DNA of 64,000 nt from Alphaproteobacteria bacterium US3C007 (GCA_034423775.1 CP139918.1:1860001-1924000); one strand, 5' to 3'; shown: positions 53,874 through 63,192, counted from the first letter of the stretch. The notes: generated by a model from the sequence alone, not told the origin. Made by a program: numbers and translations.

Positions 53874-55607
53874 ATGCGTAAGTATTTACTCTCTGCAACG
53901 GCGGCTTTGGCTGTCATTGCAGGGCATGGGACTGCTATTGCCGATCAGGCAGCAGCCCAGAAATGGATTAACCAAGAATTCCAGCCATCGACCTTGTCAA
54001 AGGATGAGCAAATGGCCGAAATGAATTGGTTTATTGAAGCGTCAAAGCCTTATAGTGGCATGGAAGTAAATGTTTTATCCGAGGGCATTCCAACCCATGG
54101 ATATGAAAGCGAAGTGCTGACCAAGGCGTTCGAAGAGATTACTGGAATTAAGGTGAATCACCAGATTCTGGGCGAAGGTGAAGTGGTGCAAGCGGTGCAA
54201 ACGCAGATGCAAACGCAGCGCAACCTTTATGATGGGTATGTGAACGATTCTGATTTGATTGGAACCCATTCACGTTTGCAATTGGCGTATAACCTAACGG
54301 AACAAATGGCCGGCGATTGGGCTGCAACAACATCGCCCACGCTTGATCTAGACGATTTTATGGGCATTCAATTCACAACAGGTCCCGATGGCAACCTGTA
54401 TCAATTGCCTGACCAGCAATTTGCCAACTTGTACTGGTTCCGCAAGGATTGGTTTGACGATGCCGACAACAAGGCGGCGTTTAAAGCAAAATATGGGTAT
54501 GAGCTGGGTGTTCCAGTAAACTGGTCTGCTTATGAAGACATTGCCGATTTCTTTTCAAATGATGTGAAAGAAGTGGATGGCGTCGCTATTTATGGCCATA
54601 TGGATTACGGTAAACGTGCGCCAGATCTTGGTTGGCGGATGACGGATGCGTGGCTGTCAATGGCTGGTACCGGTTCCAAAGGTGAGCCGAACGGTGTGCC
54701 AATTGATGAATGGGGCATTCGCATGGAAGCGGGATCGTGTAACCCTGCCGGCGCCTCTGTCTCACGTGGCGGGGCGGCAAACGGCCCAGCGGCGGTATAT
54801 GCAATCCGCAAATGGGATGAGTGGCTGCGCAATTATGCCCCTCCCGGTGCCGCATCCTACGATTTCTACCAATCTTTGCCAGCCTTGGCCCAAGGCAATG
54901 TGGCCCAGCAGATTTTCTGGTATACAGCGTTTACGGCAGATATGGTGAAGCCGCAGTCAGAGGGCAACAACACGGTTGATAGCGACGGCAACCCCTTATG
55001 GCGGATGGCACCTTCACCGCATGGTCCATATTGGGAAAAAGGCCAAAAGGTTGGCTATCAAGATGTGGGATCTTGGACATTCTTAAAATCCACCCCATCT
55101 GAGCGTGCGCAAGCGGCCTGGCTTTACGCGCAATTCGTGACGTCAAAAACTATCGATGTGAAAAAATCACATGTCGGTCTGACATTTACGCGCGACAGTT
55201 CGGTCAACCATGCCTCGTTCACCGAGCGTGCTCCAAAACTGGGGGGCTTAGTCGAATTCTATCGCTCACCTGATCGCGTCGCTTGGTCACCCACTGGGAT
55301 CAACGTTCCTGATTATCCAAAGCTGGCCCAAATTTGGTGGCAGCAAATCGGAGATGTGAATTCAGGTGCGTTTACGCCACAGCAAGCGATGGATCGCTTG
55401 GCCGAAGAAATGGATATCACCATGGCACGGATGCAAGCTGCGGATGAAGCTGCCAATGTCTATGGCGGATGTGGTCCTCGTTTGAATGAGGAGCAAGATC
55501 CATCTGTATGGTTGGGTAAAGGCGGCGCGAAAGCGAAGCTCGACAACGAAAAACCACAAGGTCAGACGGTAAACTATGATGAACTTGTAGCCCGTTGGAA
55601 TAAGTAA
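53874..55607 (+). CDS. glpV: Glycerol ABC transporter substrate-binding protein GlpV-like
   Basis: A 577-aa periplasmic protein, large for the class but normal for the GlpV family of rhizobial glycerol importers. Signal peptide about residues 1-23 (cleavage AIA/DQAAAQKW). A family-like start QKWINQEFQPSTLSKDEQ is followed by a long SBP_bac_1 fold. CGGGAGGA precedes the ATG. Together with the next five genes it forms glpVSTPQU, known from Rhizobium as glpSTPQUV, which imports glycerol. A hairpin follows the gene. Confidence 0.9.
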   Translation: MRKYLLSATAALAVIAGHGTAIADQAAAQKWINQEFQPSTLSKDEQMAEMNWFIEASKPYSGMEVNVLSEGIPTHGYESEVLTKAFEEITGIKVNHQILGEGEVVQAVQTQMQTQRNLYDGYVNDSDLIGTHSRLQLAYNLTEQMAGDWAATTSPTLDLDDFMGIQFTTGPDGNLYQLPDQQFANLYWFRKDWFDDADNKAAFKAKYGYELGVPVNWSAYEDIADFFSNDVKEVDGVAIYGHMDYGKRAPDLGWRMTDAWLSMAGTGSKGEPNGVPIDEWGIRMEAGSCNPAGASVSRGGAANGPAAVYAIRKWDEWLRNYAPPGAASYDFYQSLPALAQGNVAQQIFWYTAFTADMVKPQSEGNNTVDSDGNPLWRMAPSPHGPYWEKGQKVGYQDVGSWTFLKSTPSERAQAAWLYAQFVTSKTIDVKKSHVGLTFTRDSSVNHASFTERAPKLGGLVEFYRSPDRVAWSPTGINVPDYPKLAQIWWQQIGDVNSGAFTPQQAMDRLAEEMDITMARMQAADEAANVYGGCGPRLNEEQDPSVWLGKGGAKAKLDNEKPQGQTVNYDELVARWNK

Positions 55608-55641
55608 CAAAGTTTGGCCCTATCCAAATGGGGCCAATTCA

Positions 55642-55668
55642 GGCCAGAGCTGTTGCCAAGCTCTGGCC
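55642..55668 (+). terminator. Hairpin after glpV
   Basis: GGCCAGAGCT (55642-55651) pairs perfectly with AGCTCTGGCC (55659-55668), 7-base loop, followed by GTTTCAT. Likely attenuates transcription into the ATPase genes. Confidence 0.75.
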
Positions 55669-55711
55669 GTTTCATAATGATACACCGATATTGAATGTAG
55701 AAAGATAACCA

Positions 55712-56776
55712 ATGACCTTAGAGCTGAGAGGGGCGAGTAAAGTGATCCGCGGGATCACGCATGTCAAACCAACATCGCTGCTTTTTGAACCGGGTCACTT
55801 TAACGTACTTCTGGGTCAAACAGGCTCTGGAAAGACCTCGATGATCAAATTGATGGCGGGTTTGGACCCTTTGGCAACGGGTCAAATATTGATGAATGGA
55901 GAAGATGTTTCAAAGCTGTCAACGCAAAAGCGAAATATCAGTTTGGTGCATGAGTTTTTTGTGAATTACCCCCATATGACCGTTTTCGACAATATCGCAT
56001 CTCCGCTGCGCGTAGCGGGTATGGCCAAGTCAGAAATCGCCGGGCGTGTGGAAGAGGCTGCGGATATTTTACAGCTGCGCCCAATGTTGGCACGACGCCC
56101 CCATGAATTAAGCGGAGGCCAACAACAGCGCTGCGCTTTGGCGCGCGCCATTGCCAAGGAAAGCCGCACGGTGTTTTTAGACGAACCGCTTGCAAATCTG
56201 GATTATAAGTTGCGCGAAGAACTGCGCGAACAATTGCCTGAATTATTCGCGGGGCGCGGAGCCGTGGTGGTATATGCGACTTCTGAGCCGGAAGAGGCGT
56301 TGCTGTTGGGCGGAAAGACGGTGCTTATGGATGACGGGGTTACAACCCAATTCGGTCCGACGGCTGACATTTACCGGTCCCCGCAAAGCCTTGCCGCAGC
56401 TCGGGTCTTTTCCGACCCTCCAATCAACACAGCCATTATTGTTAAAAAAGGCGCTTTGGCGCAAATCGATAATGGGCCCAGTTGGCCGCTAAGCGGAGAC
56501 GCGGCCGTTTTGCCAGATGGTACTTACACAATGGCAATTCGCCCCCACCACGTTACCCCTACGGCCCAAAATGCGCAAAGCATCGCCGTTCCAGGGCGCG
56601 TTTTGGTAACAGAATTATCCGGCTCGGATTCCAGTGCGCATTTCCAAATGGGCGCAGATAGCTGGGTGTCTCTTGCCCATGGCGTCTACCGTTATAATGT
56701 GGGGCAGGAGCATGAATTTTTCATGGATGTCAGCCAAGCATTTTACTTCGACCCGGATGGGAGGTTTGTTGCCTGA
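55712..56776 (+). CDS. glpS: Glycerol ABC transporter ATPase GlpS-like
   Basis: A 354-aa ATPase, first of two dissimilar ATPases in the system. Walker A is GQTGSGKTS (about residues 35-43, with Gln-Thr rather than Pro-Ser), the Q-loop region is VHEFFVNYPHM (Gln replaced), signature LSGGQQQRC, Walker B VFLDEPLANLD, and the H-loop position reads YATSEPEE where His is replaced by Ser. So this subunit has degenerate Q- and H-loops, as expected for an asymmetric ATPase pair. A TOBE domain closes the protein. Overlaps glpT by one base. Confidence 0.88.
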   Translation: MTLELRGASKVIRGITHVKPTSLLFEPGHFNVLLGQTGSGKTSMIKLMAGLDPLATGQILMNGEDVSKLSTQKRNISLVHEFFVNYPHMTVFDNIASPLRVAGMAKSEIAGRVEEAADILQLRPMLARRPHELSGGQQQRCALARAIAKESRTVFLDEPLANLDYKLREELREQLPELFAGRGAVVVYATSEPEEALLLGGKTVLMDDGVTTQFGPTADIYRSPQSLAAARVFSDPPINTAIIVKKGALAQIDNGPSWPLSGDAAVLPDGTYTMAIRPHHVTPTAQNAQSIAVPGRVLVTELSGSDSSAHFQMGADSWVSLAHGVYRYNVGQEHEFFMDVSQAFYFDPDGRFVA

Positions 56777-57849
56777 TGGCCAAAATAACGCTGTCTAAAT
56801 TGCGCCATTCTTATTTGCCTCACCCTGCAAATATTCAGGATTATGCGCTCAAAGAAATCGACCTTGATTGGCAAGATGGTGGCGCCTATGCGCTGTTGGG
56901 GCCGTCGGGATGCGGAAAATCTACCTTGCTGAATATTATTTCGGGGTTGTTAAAACCTTCATCGGGGCGCATTTTATTCGATGATCGCGATGTTACCGAT
57001 CTTCCACCTGATCAACGCAATATCGCCCAGGTTTTCCAATTCCCAGTCATTTATGACACGATGACGGTGCGCGAAAACTTTGCTTTTCCGCTGCGCAATC
57101 GCGGCGTCGATGAAGACAAAATCGCCAGCCGGGTGGTGCAAATTGCCGCCTTGTTAGAGGTTGAAGACATGCTCGATATCCGGGCATCAAATCTATCTCC
57201 CGATAATAAGCAAAAAGTATCTATGGGGCGCGGGTTGGTGCGCGAAGATGTGAATGTGGTGATGTTTGATGAGCCTCTGACCGTCATTGACCCTCATTTG
57301 AAGTGGAAATTACGGTCCAAACTTAAAGAACTGCATCAGCGGGTTGGGGCTACGATGATTTATGTCACGCATGATCAGACAGAAGCTTTGACCTTTGCCG
57401 ATCAAGTGGTGGTGATGCAAGAGGGCGAGGTTGTACAAATCGGCACCCCAGTGGAATTATTCGAACGTCCACAGCATGTTTTCGTAGGGCATTTCATCGG
57501 ATCTCCGGGCATGAATATCCTGCCGGTTACGCTGAAAAATGGCGAGGTACTTTTTGAAAATCATGTGATGGCGTTGGAAGGACCTGTAATTGGATCAGGC
57601 GGCCAGCTTCAATTGGGAATACGTCCGGAATTTATTTCCTTTGCCGAGAACGGCATTCCGGGCCAAGTTTATAAAGTTTCTGATGTTGGGCGGCATTCTA
57701 TCGTGGAAGTTGTTGTAGGTTCCAGTCACATCAAAGCCGTCGGTGCAGGTCAGATGCCCGCGAAAGGCGATTGGGTGAATTTGGCATTTCGTCAAGATCA
57801 CACGCGGCTTTATCGGGATGGATGGATCGCAACGGAGGCACAAACATGA
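56776..57849 (+). CDS. glpT: Glycerol ABC transporter ATPase GlpT-like
   Basis: A 357-aa ATPase, second of the pair. Walker [10 protein letters not shown] (about residues 38-46), Q-loop VFQFPVIYDTM, Walker B VVMFDEPLTVID and H-loop VTHDQTEAL are intact, while the signature motif is degenerate (LSPDNKQKVSMGR). Thus GlpS and GlpT carry complementary defects and probably form a heterodimer with one good composite site. It overlaps glpP by four bases. Confidence 0.88.
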   Translation: MAKITLSKLRHSYLPHPANIQDYALKEIDLDWQDGGAYALLGPSGCGKSTLLNIISGLLKPSSGRILFDDRDVTDLPPDQRNIAQVFQFPVIYDTMTVRENFAFPLRNRGVDEDKIASRVVQIAALLEVEDMLDIRASNLSPDNKQKVSMGRGLVREDVNVVMFDEPLTVIDPHLKWKLRSKLKELHQRVGATMIYVTHDQTEALTFADQVVVMQEGEVVQIGTPVELFERPQHVFVGHFIGSPGMNILPVTLKNGEVLFENHVMALEGPVIGSGGQLQLGIRPEFISFAENGIPGQVYKVSDVGRHSIVEVVVGSSHIKAVGAGQMPAKGDWVNLAFRQDHTRLYRDGWIATEAQT

Positions 57850-58709
57850 AAACTGAAAATCAGAAAGCATGGTTTTTCGTTTTGCCTGTTTTGTTGTTGG
57901 TTGCCTTTAACGCGTTGGTTCCAATCATGACGGTTGTGAATTATTCGGTGCAAGAAACCTTTGGAAACAACGTGTTTTTTTGGCAGGGGGTGGATTGGTT
58001 TGAACAAATCCTGCGCTCTGAGCGTTTTCAAGCCGCGTTGGGTCGGCAATTCTTATTCACAGCCTCAATTTTAATTATTGAAGTGCCTTTGGGCATTATC
58101 ATTGCACTTTCTATGCCGCGCCATGGGATCTGGGTTTCGGTTTGCTTGGTCATGATGGCGTTGCCGATGTTGATCCCATGGAATGTGGTTGGGGCCATGT
58201 GGAATATTTTTACCCTGCCTGAAATCGGTCTTTTGGGATATTTGATGAACAATGTTTTGGGCATCACTTACGATATGACACAAAATCCCTTTGCGGCTTG
58301 GGTGACCATTATTGTGATGGATGTTTGGCATTGGACCTCGCTTGTGGTGCTTTTATCTTATGCTGGGTTGGTCTCTATTCCCGACGCCTATTATCAAGCG
58401 GCTAAAATTGATGCCGCATCACCCTGGAAAGTGTTTCGCTATATTCAATTGCCGAAAATGAAGACGGTGCTGACCATCGCCATTCTTCTGCGCTTCATGG
58501 ACAGCTTCAATATTTATACGGAACCTTTCGTCTTAACCGGTGGTGGTCCTGGCAATTCAACCACCTTGCTGTCGATTGATTTGGTGAAAATAGCGCTTGG
58601 TCAGTTTGATCTGGGCCCTGCGGCGGCAATGTCTTTAATATATTTCGCCATCACCTTGTTGGTGAGCTGGCTGTTCTACACTTTGATGACAAAGGATGAT
58701 CGAAAATGA
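57846..58709 (+). CDS. glpP: Glycerol ABC transporter permease GlpP-like
   Basis: A 287-aa MalF-type permease with six predicted helices and the EAA-like loop (YYQAAKIDAASPWKVFRYIQ, about residues 206-225). ATG at 57846 overlaps the glpT stop (ATGA); a frame from 57771 within glpT is rejected. Its end overlaps glpQ by four bases. Confidence 0.9.
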   Translation: MKTENQKAWFFVLPVLLLVAFNALVPIMTVVNYSVQETFGNNVFFWQGVDWFEQILRSERFQAALGRQFLFTASILIIEVPLGIIIALSMPRHGIWVSVCLVMMALPMLIPWNVVGAMWNIFTLPEIGLLGYLMNNVLGITYDMTQNPFAAWVTIIVMDVWHWTSLVVLLSYAGLVSIPDAYYQAAKIDAASPWKVFRYIQLPKMKTVLTIAILLRFMDSFNIYTEPFVLTGGGPGNSTTLLSIDLVKIALGQFDLGPAAAMSLIYFAITLLVSWLFYTLMTKDDRK

Positions 58710-59503
58710 GAAAACGGTCATTAATTCCGATTATCTATATTCTGTTTCTGATGTTGCCTATTTATTGGTTGGTGGCGATGAGCTTTAAAACCACGGGCGA
58801 GATTCTATCTGGGTTTAGCCTGTTCCCGCAAACATTTACCTTTGACAATTACCGCGTCATTTTCACCGATCCAACTTGGTATTGGGGCTATTATAATTCG
58901 ATCCTGTATGTATCGCTCAATACAGTTATTTCCGTCAGCGTGGCGCTGCCTGCGGCCTATGCTTTTTCGCGCTATCGGTTCTTAGGCGACAAACAATTGT
59001 TTTTCTGGTTGCTGACAAATCGTATGGCTCCGGCGGCTGTATTCGCCCTACCATTTTTTCAGCTTTATTCCTCGGTTGGTTTATTTGACACCCATTTGGC
59101 CGTTGCGCTGGCGCATTGCTTGTTCAACATCCCCTTAGCGGTTTGGATTTTAGAAGGCTTTATGGGGGGGGTTCCCAAAGAGCTAGATGAAACCGCCTAT
59201 GTTGATGGGTATTCTTTTCCAAGGTTTTTCATCTCTATCTTTTTGCCAACGATCAAAGCTGGAGTCGGCGTTGCAGCCTTTTTTTGCTTTATGTTTTCAT
59301 GGGTCGAGCTTTTATTGGCTAAAACGCTGACTGCAGTTGCGGCAAAGCCTATTGCGGCAACGATGACCAAAACGGCTTCTTCTGCCGGATATGAATTGGG
59401 TTTGCTGGCTGCCGCCGGAACGCTGACCATTATTCCGGGGGCAATCGTTATCTATTTTGTACGCAATTACATAGCTAAGGGTTTTGCCCTGGGAAGGGTG
59501 TGA
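58706..59503 (+). CDS. glpQ: Glycerol ABC transporter permease GlpQ-like
   Basis: A 265-aa MalG-type permease with six predicted helices and the coupling loop ELDETAYVDGYSFPRFFISI (about residues 157-176). The name follows the rhizobial glpSTPQUV scheme and is not the glycerophosphodiesterase also called GlpQ. Its stop overlaps the next start (TGATG). Confidence 0.9.
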   Translation: MRKRSLIPIIYILFLMLPIYWLVAMSFKTTGEILSGFSLFPQTFTFDNYRVIFTDPTWYWGYYNSILYVSLNTVISVSVALPAAYAFSRYRFLGDKQLFFWLLTNRMAPAAVFALPFFQLYSSVGLFDTHLAVALAHCLFNIPLAVWILEGFMGGVPKELDETAYVDGYSFPRFFISIFLPTIKAGVGVAAFFCFMFSWVELLLAKTLTAVAAKPIAATMTKTASSAGYELGLLAAAGTLTIIPGAIVIYFVRNYIAKGFALGRV

Positions 59504-59904
59504 TGTTTCGCTTTATTTCATTCCTATTCTTGGTTTTGCCATTGAATCAAGCGCTCGCCACTGGTTGGGGAAAAGTGGCGGCAAAAAAAGAAGAGGTTGG
59601 ATTTTCTTGGACGGCCGCGTTATGGCCAGATTTTTGGATGGCCTGGACACCGGCTACATTTCTGCTGTTTTGCGGAATCTTCTCAGCGATGGCAGTAATC
59701 ACCGTTTTGGAAATACGTCGACCGGGTGGCGATGAGCGGCGCGGTGTGTTGGGTTTAACGACCACGCGCGGTGATAGATTGTTTATTTCGTTATTGGGGG
59801 CAGCTTATATCTTTTTGGCGTGGCTTGGCGTGATGGGGCAACCATTATGGTGGCCAGTGGCGATCAGTATTGGGTGGATGGTTTTCTGCTTTTGGAAAGT
59901 GTGA
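59503..59904 (+). CDS. glpU: Small membrane protein GlpU-like (DUF2160 family)
   Basis: A 133-aa protein with an N-terminal hydrophobic/signal segment (MFRFISFLFLVLPLNQALAT) and three further hydrophobic stretches (about residues 45-65, 88-108, 111-130). It fits the DUF2160 family that always follows the glycerol permeases. Its function in the importer is unknown. ATG at 59503 overlaps the glpQ stop; a GTG one codon earlier is possible. Confidence 0.85.
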   Translation: MFRFISFLFLVLPLNQALATGWGKVAAKKEEVGFSWTAALWPDFWMAWTPATFLLFCGIFSAMAVITVLEIRRPGGDERRGVLGLTTTRGDRLFISLLGAAYIFLAWLGVMGQPLWWPVAISIGWMVFCFWKV

Positions 59905-59983
59905 AATTTCACTTTGGAATTAATGATGCTTCGTGTTTACTGATATGGTAAGCACGGCAAACATAGCCCGAGGACCAAATTTA

Positions 59984-60379
59984 ATGAGAGAGAAGAAAAA
60001 ACATGAATTTCTGACTGAAGTTGAGTTGGAATTTATGAGTAAGCTTTGGACCTTAGGGGAAGCCACTGTGCGCGATGTGCTGGACAAACTGCCGAATGAG
60101 CGTGGTTTGGCCTATACATCCGCAGCAACAATACTTCGGATTTTAGAGCAAAAAGAATTTGTTACCAGCCGCAAAGAAGGCAAAAGCCATGTTTATCAAC
60201 CGGCTTTGGCAAAACAGGCTTATCAAGCGCGCTCGCTAAAAGATCTGTCCACCAAATTGTTTGACGATGCGCCTGCCTCTTTGGTTGCACGTTTGGTGAA
60301 TGACGATTCTCTGACAGAAGAAGCCTTGTCTCAAATCCGTGAACTTGTGGATAAGAGGTTAAAAAATGATATCGATTAG
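59984..60379 (+). CDS. BlaI/MecI/CopY-family transcriptional repressor
   Basis: A 131-aa winged-helix repressor of the Penicillinase_R family: LTEVELEFMSKLWTLGEATV then LAYTSAATILRILEQKEFVT, with a dimerising C-terminal helix. ATG at 59984 has GAGGA upstream; a longer frame from 59933 lacks support. It overlaps the M56 protease gene by 14 bases, the usual BlaI-BlaR1 pairing. No beta-lactamase gene is in the window, so the controlled target is unknown. Confidence 0.88.
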   Translation: MREKKKHEFLTEVELEFMSKLWTLGEATVRDVLDKLPNERGLAYTSAATILRILEQKEFVTSRKEGKSHVYQPALAKQAYQARSLKDLSTKLFDDAPASLVARLVNDDSLTEEALSQIRELVDKRLKNDID

Positions 60380-61511
60380 TGCAATTTTAGATGTTTTTAT
60401 CACATTAAATATTTTGATTTTAGTAGCATTTTCCGGGTGGTGGATCTGTCGCTATCTATTACGATCCTTTGGCTTACAGCATGCTTATCGAAGCCATTTG
60501 AAACTTTTGAACGCTTTATTCTTGGCCATTCTTATTTCCCCTGCTTTGATTTTAATGTTGAATGCTTTGCAAACACACGGGTTTACCGCGCATTTAAAGT
60601 TCAATCTGTCGGATCAAGTTGTCTCGCATTATTTAAGCGGTGGATTTGATATGAAAGCGTCCGATCTAGAGCGTCTTTTGGCAGTCCGGGGCGCTGTAAC
60701 CGAAAATGTAGCAAATGCTGCTGGATGGGGCGCGTCAAGCATAATTGCCGTATTTCTATTGGGGGGTGTGATATCTGTTGGGAGGCTAATTTTTTCAGCA
60801 TTTTGTCTCTACAGAATAGTGCGTCAAAGCCACGCTTGGCGTAAGTTGGGGCGGGTAAAAATCGGTTTATCTGACCGGATATTGGTGCCTTTCTCAACGC
60901 GTGGTTTGCGAAATTACTATATTGTGATCCCGTCCCATATGCTTGGCCAAAAGGATGAGATGAAAGTATCTTTGGCGCATGAGCTGCAGCATTTGCGGCA
61001 AGGCGATATCGAATGGGAGATTTTACTCGAAGTTTTAAAGCCAATCTTTTTTTGGAACCCGGCTTATCACGCCTGGAAGCGGCAAGTGGAACATTTGCGC
61101 GAATTAAGCTGTGACAGCGAAGTGCTAAAAAAAGGTCGGGTTGATATCGTTTCTTATTGCGAAACTTTGCTATCCGTTTGCCAAAGAACCCTACGCAAAG
61201 ATCGAAGCTTTTTGATCGCGTTTCCAAAGGTCACCTTGGTGACAGCAGATCGCTTGTCTTGGCGAGAAGGTAGAAAAAGCTTTTTAGAACAGCGGGTCGT
61301 GTCGCTTCTTCATGCCAATCATATGCGGCGCCCGCGTATTTTGACTCTCTGTTTCATTGTGCCGCTTGTGGCATCTGTGCTGTTATGCGCAGTGGCGATC
61401 CAGCGTTCAGGTGATTGGAGCCAAGATCGGCTCATGCTATCCACAATCGTTAATTTAGAGCGGTTAGATCAAATAAATTCTCAAGCAAGCACGCTGGGTG
61501 CTTGGAATTAG
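60366..61511 (+). CDS. BlaR1-like M56 family membrane metallopeptidase
   Basis: A 381-aa membrane protein. Four hydrophobic segments (about residues 7-30, 50-70, 120-150 and 325-350) surround a cytoplasmic gluzincin domain with HELQH at 205-209 and the third ligand Glu246 in LRELSCDSE. In BlaR1/MecR1 such a protease cleaves the paired BlaI repressor on sensing a signal. The large C-terminal penicillin-binding sensor domain of true BlaR1 is absent: only about 30 residues follow the last helix. So the input signal is unknown and beta-lactam sensing is unlikely. Confidence 0.85.
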   Translation: MISISAILDVFITLNILILVAFSGWWICRYLLRSFGLQHAYRSHLKLLNALFLAILISPALILMLNALQTHGFTAHLKFNLSDQVVSHYLSGGFDMKASDLERLLAVRGAVTENVANAAGWGASSIIAVFLLGGVISVGRLIFSAFCLYRIVRQSHAWRKLGRVKIGLSDRILVPFSTRGLRNYYIVIPSHMLGQKDEMKVSLAHELQHLRQGDIEWEILLEVLKPIFFWNPAYHAWKRQVEHLRELSCDSEVLKKGRVDIVSYCETLLSVCQRTLRKDRSFLIAFPKVTLVTADRLSWREGRKSFLEQRVVSLLHANHMRRPRILTLCFIVPLVASVLLCAVAIQRSGDWSQDRLMLSTIVNLERLDQINSQASTLGAWN

Positions 61512-62325
61512 GCGGCGCCCGTTAGCGTTAAGATAGACGCTTGGAAATGCACGGAACACAAACAGGCCGGAAACCCGGCCAAGAAGCTTGACGCAGCTGA
61601 AACAATGCAGTTTGCTTGATAATTCTTTAACGTTTTCTAGGAAAACCCTCCGGACATTTTTTAGATTCATCCATATTGCCTACACTCATATCTCTCTTCT
61701 TTAACAAGAGAGAAGACATAGTATATACCAATCACGCTGATATAAGCGGGATACACACGCATTCTCCACCTGTCGGTCGTCAAGGGTTTCGGAATTCTGA
61801 GGGGCTTTCGTAAAGGAGGCTCTGGATCGGCTACTGTTTGAGCACAAGCAATACCATAGATGGAGCAGAGCCTCTTTTAAATCAGGCAGCTCTCTGCCTC
61901 ACATAAAAAAAGATGAGCAGTCGCCCTATCTCAACCAATCATGGATGAAAAGATTGGGAAACTTCTGCAGAACCTTCAGAGCATAGAAGGTAAGTTGAAA
62001 GACATCACAGGTTAGGAAGAAGCCGTTTCTAATCTGCTATCATATATAGACCTTCATGATTTAGAAGGTGATCTTGTATTTAGAGAATTGGTTTCTGAAA
62101 TTTCTGCGAGGCAAAAGGGAAACATACGAGGCGACCGAAGGGAGGCCTCTTTGCATGAATATGCTGCTAAAATGGCAATAACAAAAATTCACGATGCATA
62201 TGCGGAATAGTTTTAACCGCCCCACAGCAGAACTGGGTGTTCAACTTGCAATTAAAGCGGTTAGGATGATCTCTAGAGTAACGCAGTATTCGGCCAAGCA
62301 ATTTTAGACCGAGAGGGGTTTTTCG
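61512..62325. other. Intergenic interval with hairpins and a broken small gene
   Basis: Contains GGCCGG-AAAC-CCGGCC (61565-61580), a long-range pair GAGGCTCT (61816-61823) / AGAGCCTC (61867-61874) followed by TTTT, a small hairpin AGGCAG-CTCT-CTGCCT (61884-61899) and the amber-interrupted frame listed next. Confidence 0.5.
61941..62210 (+). pseudogene. Small gene interrupted by an in-frame TAG
   Basis: ATG at 61941 opens a 24-codon frame (MDEKIGKLLQNLQSIEGKLK...) ending at TAG 62013-62015. The same frame continues for 64 more codons with protein-like content (NLLSYIDLHDLEGDLVFREL, then EYAAKMAITKIHDAYAE) to TAG 62208-62210. Reading through would give about 89 residues, helical and acidic. 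The family is not recognised. The likeliest explanation is a recent nonsense mutation; alternatives are a sequencing error or two short peptides. Confidence 0.45.
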
Positions 62326-62781
62326 ATGTCAGAACACAACGGCGGATGTCTGTGTGGTGATCTCAGATATAAAGTGATGGGAACCCCTGAGATCGGTGCC
62401 GTGTGCCATTGTCGATATTGTCAACTTCGAACGGGATCAGCATTTGGTACGCTTGCGTATTTTAAAGATGAAAACTTCAAAATCACCGCAGGTAAAGCTA
62501 AGGAATACACTTTTACGAGCGAAAGTGGTACGCAGTGGGAAACATTCTTTTGCGATACCTGCGCGACAACTGTCTTTATCAAATTAGAAGTAAGACAGGG
62601 ATTAATCGGGGTAACTGCAGGCACGCTTGATCCACCCACATTTTGGTTTGAGTTAGACAGAGAAGCATTTATGCGTTCCAAAGCAACTTTCGTGGGAGAC
62701 ATAAATGCAAAAGAGACCCATGAAACAATTGCATATTACGCTCCAAAAATTGATGAACCCAAACGCAGAAAAGGTGGTTAG
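62326..62781 (+). CDS. GFA/CENP-V family zinc protein 1
   Basis: A 151-aa member of the GFA family (formerly glutathione-dependent formaldehyde-activating). Zinc cysteines are in GGCLCGDLRY (residues 7-16), CHCRYC (about 27-32) and FFCDTCATTVF (about 74-84). These proteins bind zinc and sometimes glutathione adducts; the biological role is mostly unknown. GAGAGGGG precedes the ATG. It abuts the second GFA gene with no spacing. Confidence 0.9.
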   Translation: MSEHNGGCLCGDLRYKVMGTPEIGAVCHCRYCQLRTGSAFGTLAYFKDENFKITAGKAKEYTFTSESGTQWETFFCDTCATTVFIKLEVRQGLIGVTAGTLDPPTFWFELDREAFMRSKATFVGDINAKETHETIAYYAPKIDEPKRRKGG

Positions 62782-63192
62782 ATGACCCATACTGGAAAAT
62801 GTTATTGTGGAGATATTCGGTTTGAGTTTGAGGATCCGATACAATCTCAATTGCTCTGCCATTGCAGAGAATGCCGCTATCTTTCGGGCGGTGAAGCAAA
62901 TGCCTCTATCGTAATTTTGGAAGAGACGTTTCGTGTCACAAAGGGTGAACTGAAAACATTCTCAAGGCGTGATTTAGACTCCCCGCGGATCAGATATTTT
63001 TGCGGAAATTGTGGTACGCATATCTGTGTCAAAAGCCCTCCTCGACCGGGCATGTTGGTTTTGAAAATTGGCACATTGGACGATCACTCTTGGTTTAGTC
63101 CTAAGGCAGCAATTTTTTGCATTGATCAACAGCCGTATCACATCATACCCAAAGATGTTCCAAGTTTTGAAAAAACGCCGCCACCCAAGTGA
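62782..63192 (+). CDS. GFA/CENP-V family zinc protein 2
   Basis: A 136-aa GFA-family paralogue: GKCYCGDIRF (residues 5-14), CHCREC (about 27-32), YFCGNCGTHIC (about 73-83). It starts immediately after the stop of the first GFA gene (TAGATG), so both are one operon. Sequence similarity between the two is limited to the zinc motifs, so they are old paralogues rather than a recent duplication. Confidence 0.9.
   Translation: MTHTGKCYCGDIRFEFEDPIQSQLLCHCRECRYLSGGEANASIVILEETFRVTKGELKTFSRRDLDSPRIRYFCGNCGTHICVKSPPRPGMLVLKIGTLDDHSWFSPKAAIFCIDQQPYHIIPKDVPSFEKTPPPK

Noticed and set aside
59984..61511. Beta-lactam resistance locus
   Set aside because: The M56 protein lacks the penicillin-binding sensor and no beta-lactamase is adjacent.
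61941..62210. Pyrrolysine or selenocysteine recoding of the in-frame stop
   Set aside because: UAG is not decoded by SelB, there are no pyl genes in view, and no downstream structure is evident; a nonsense mutation is simpler.
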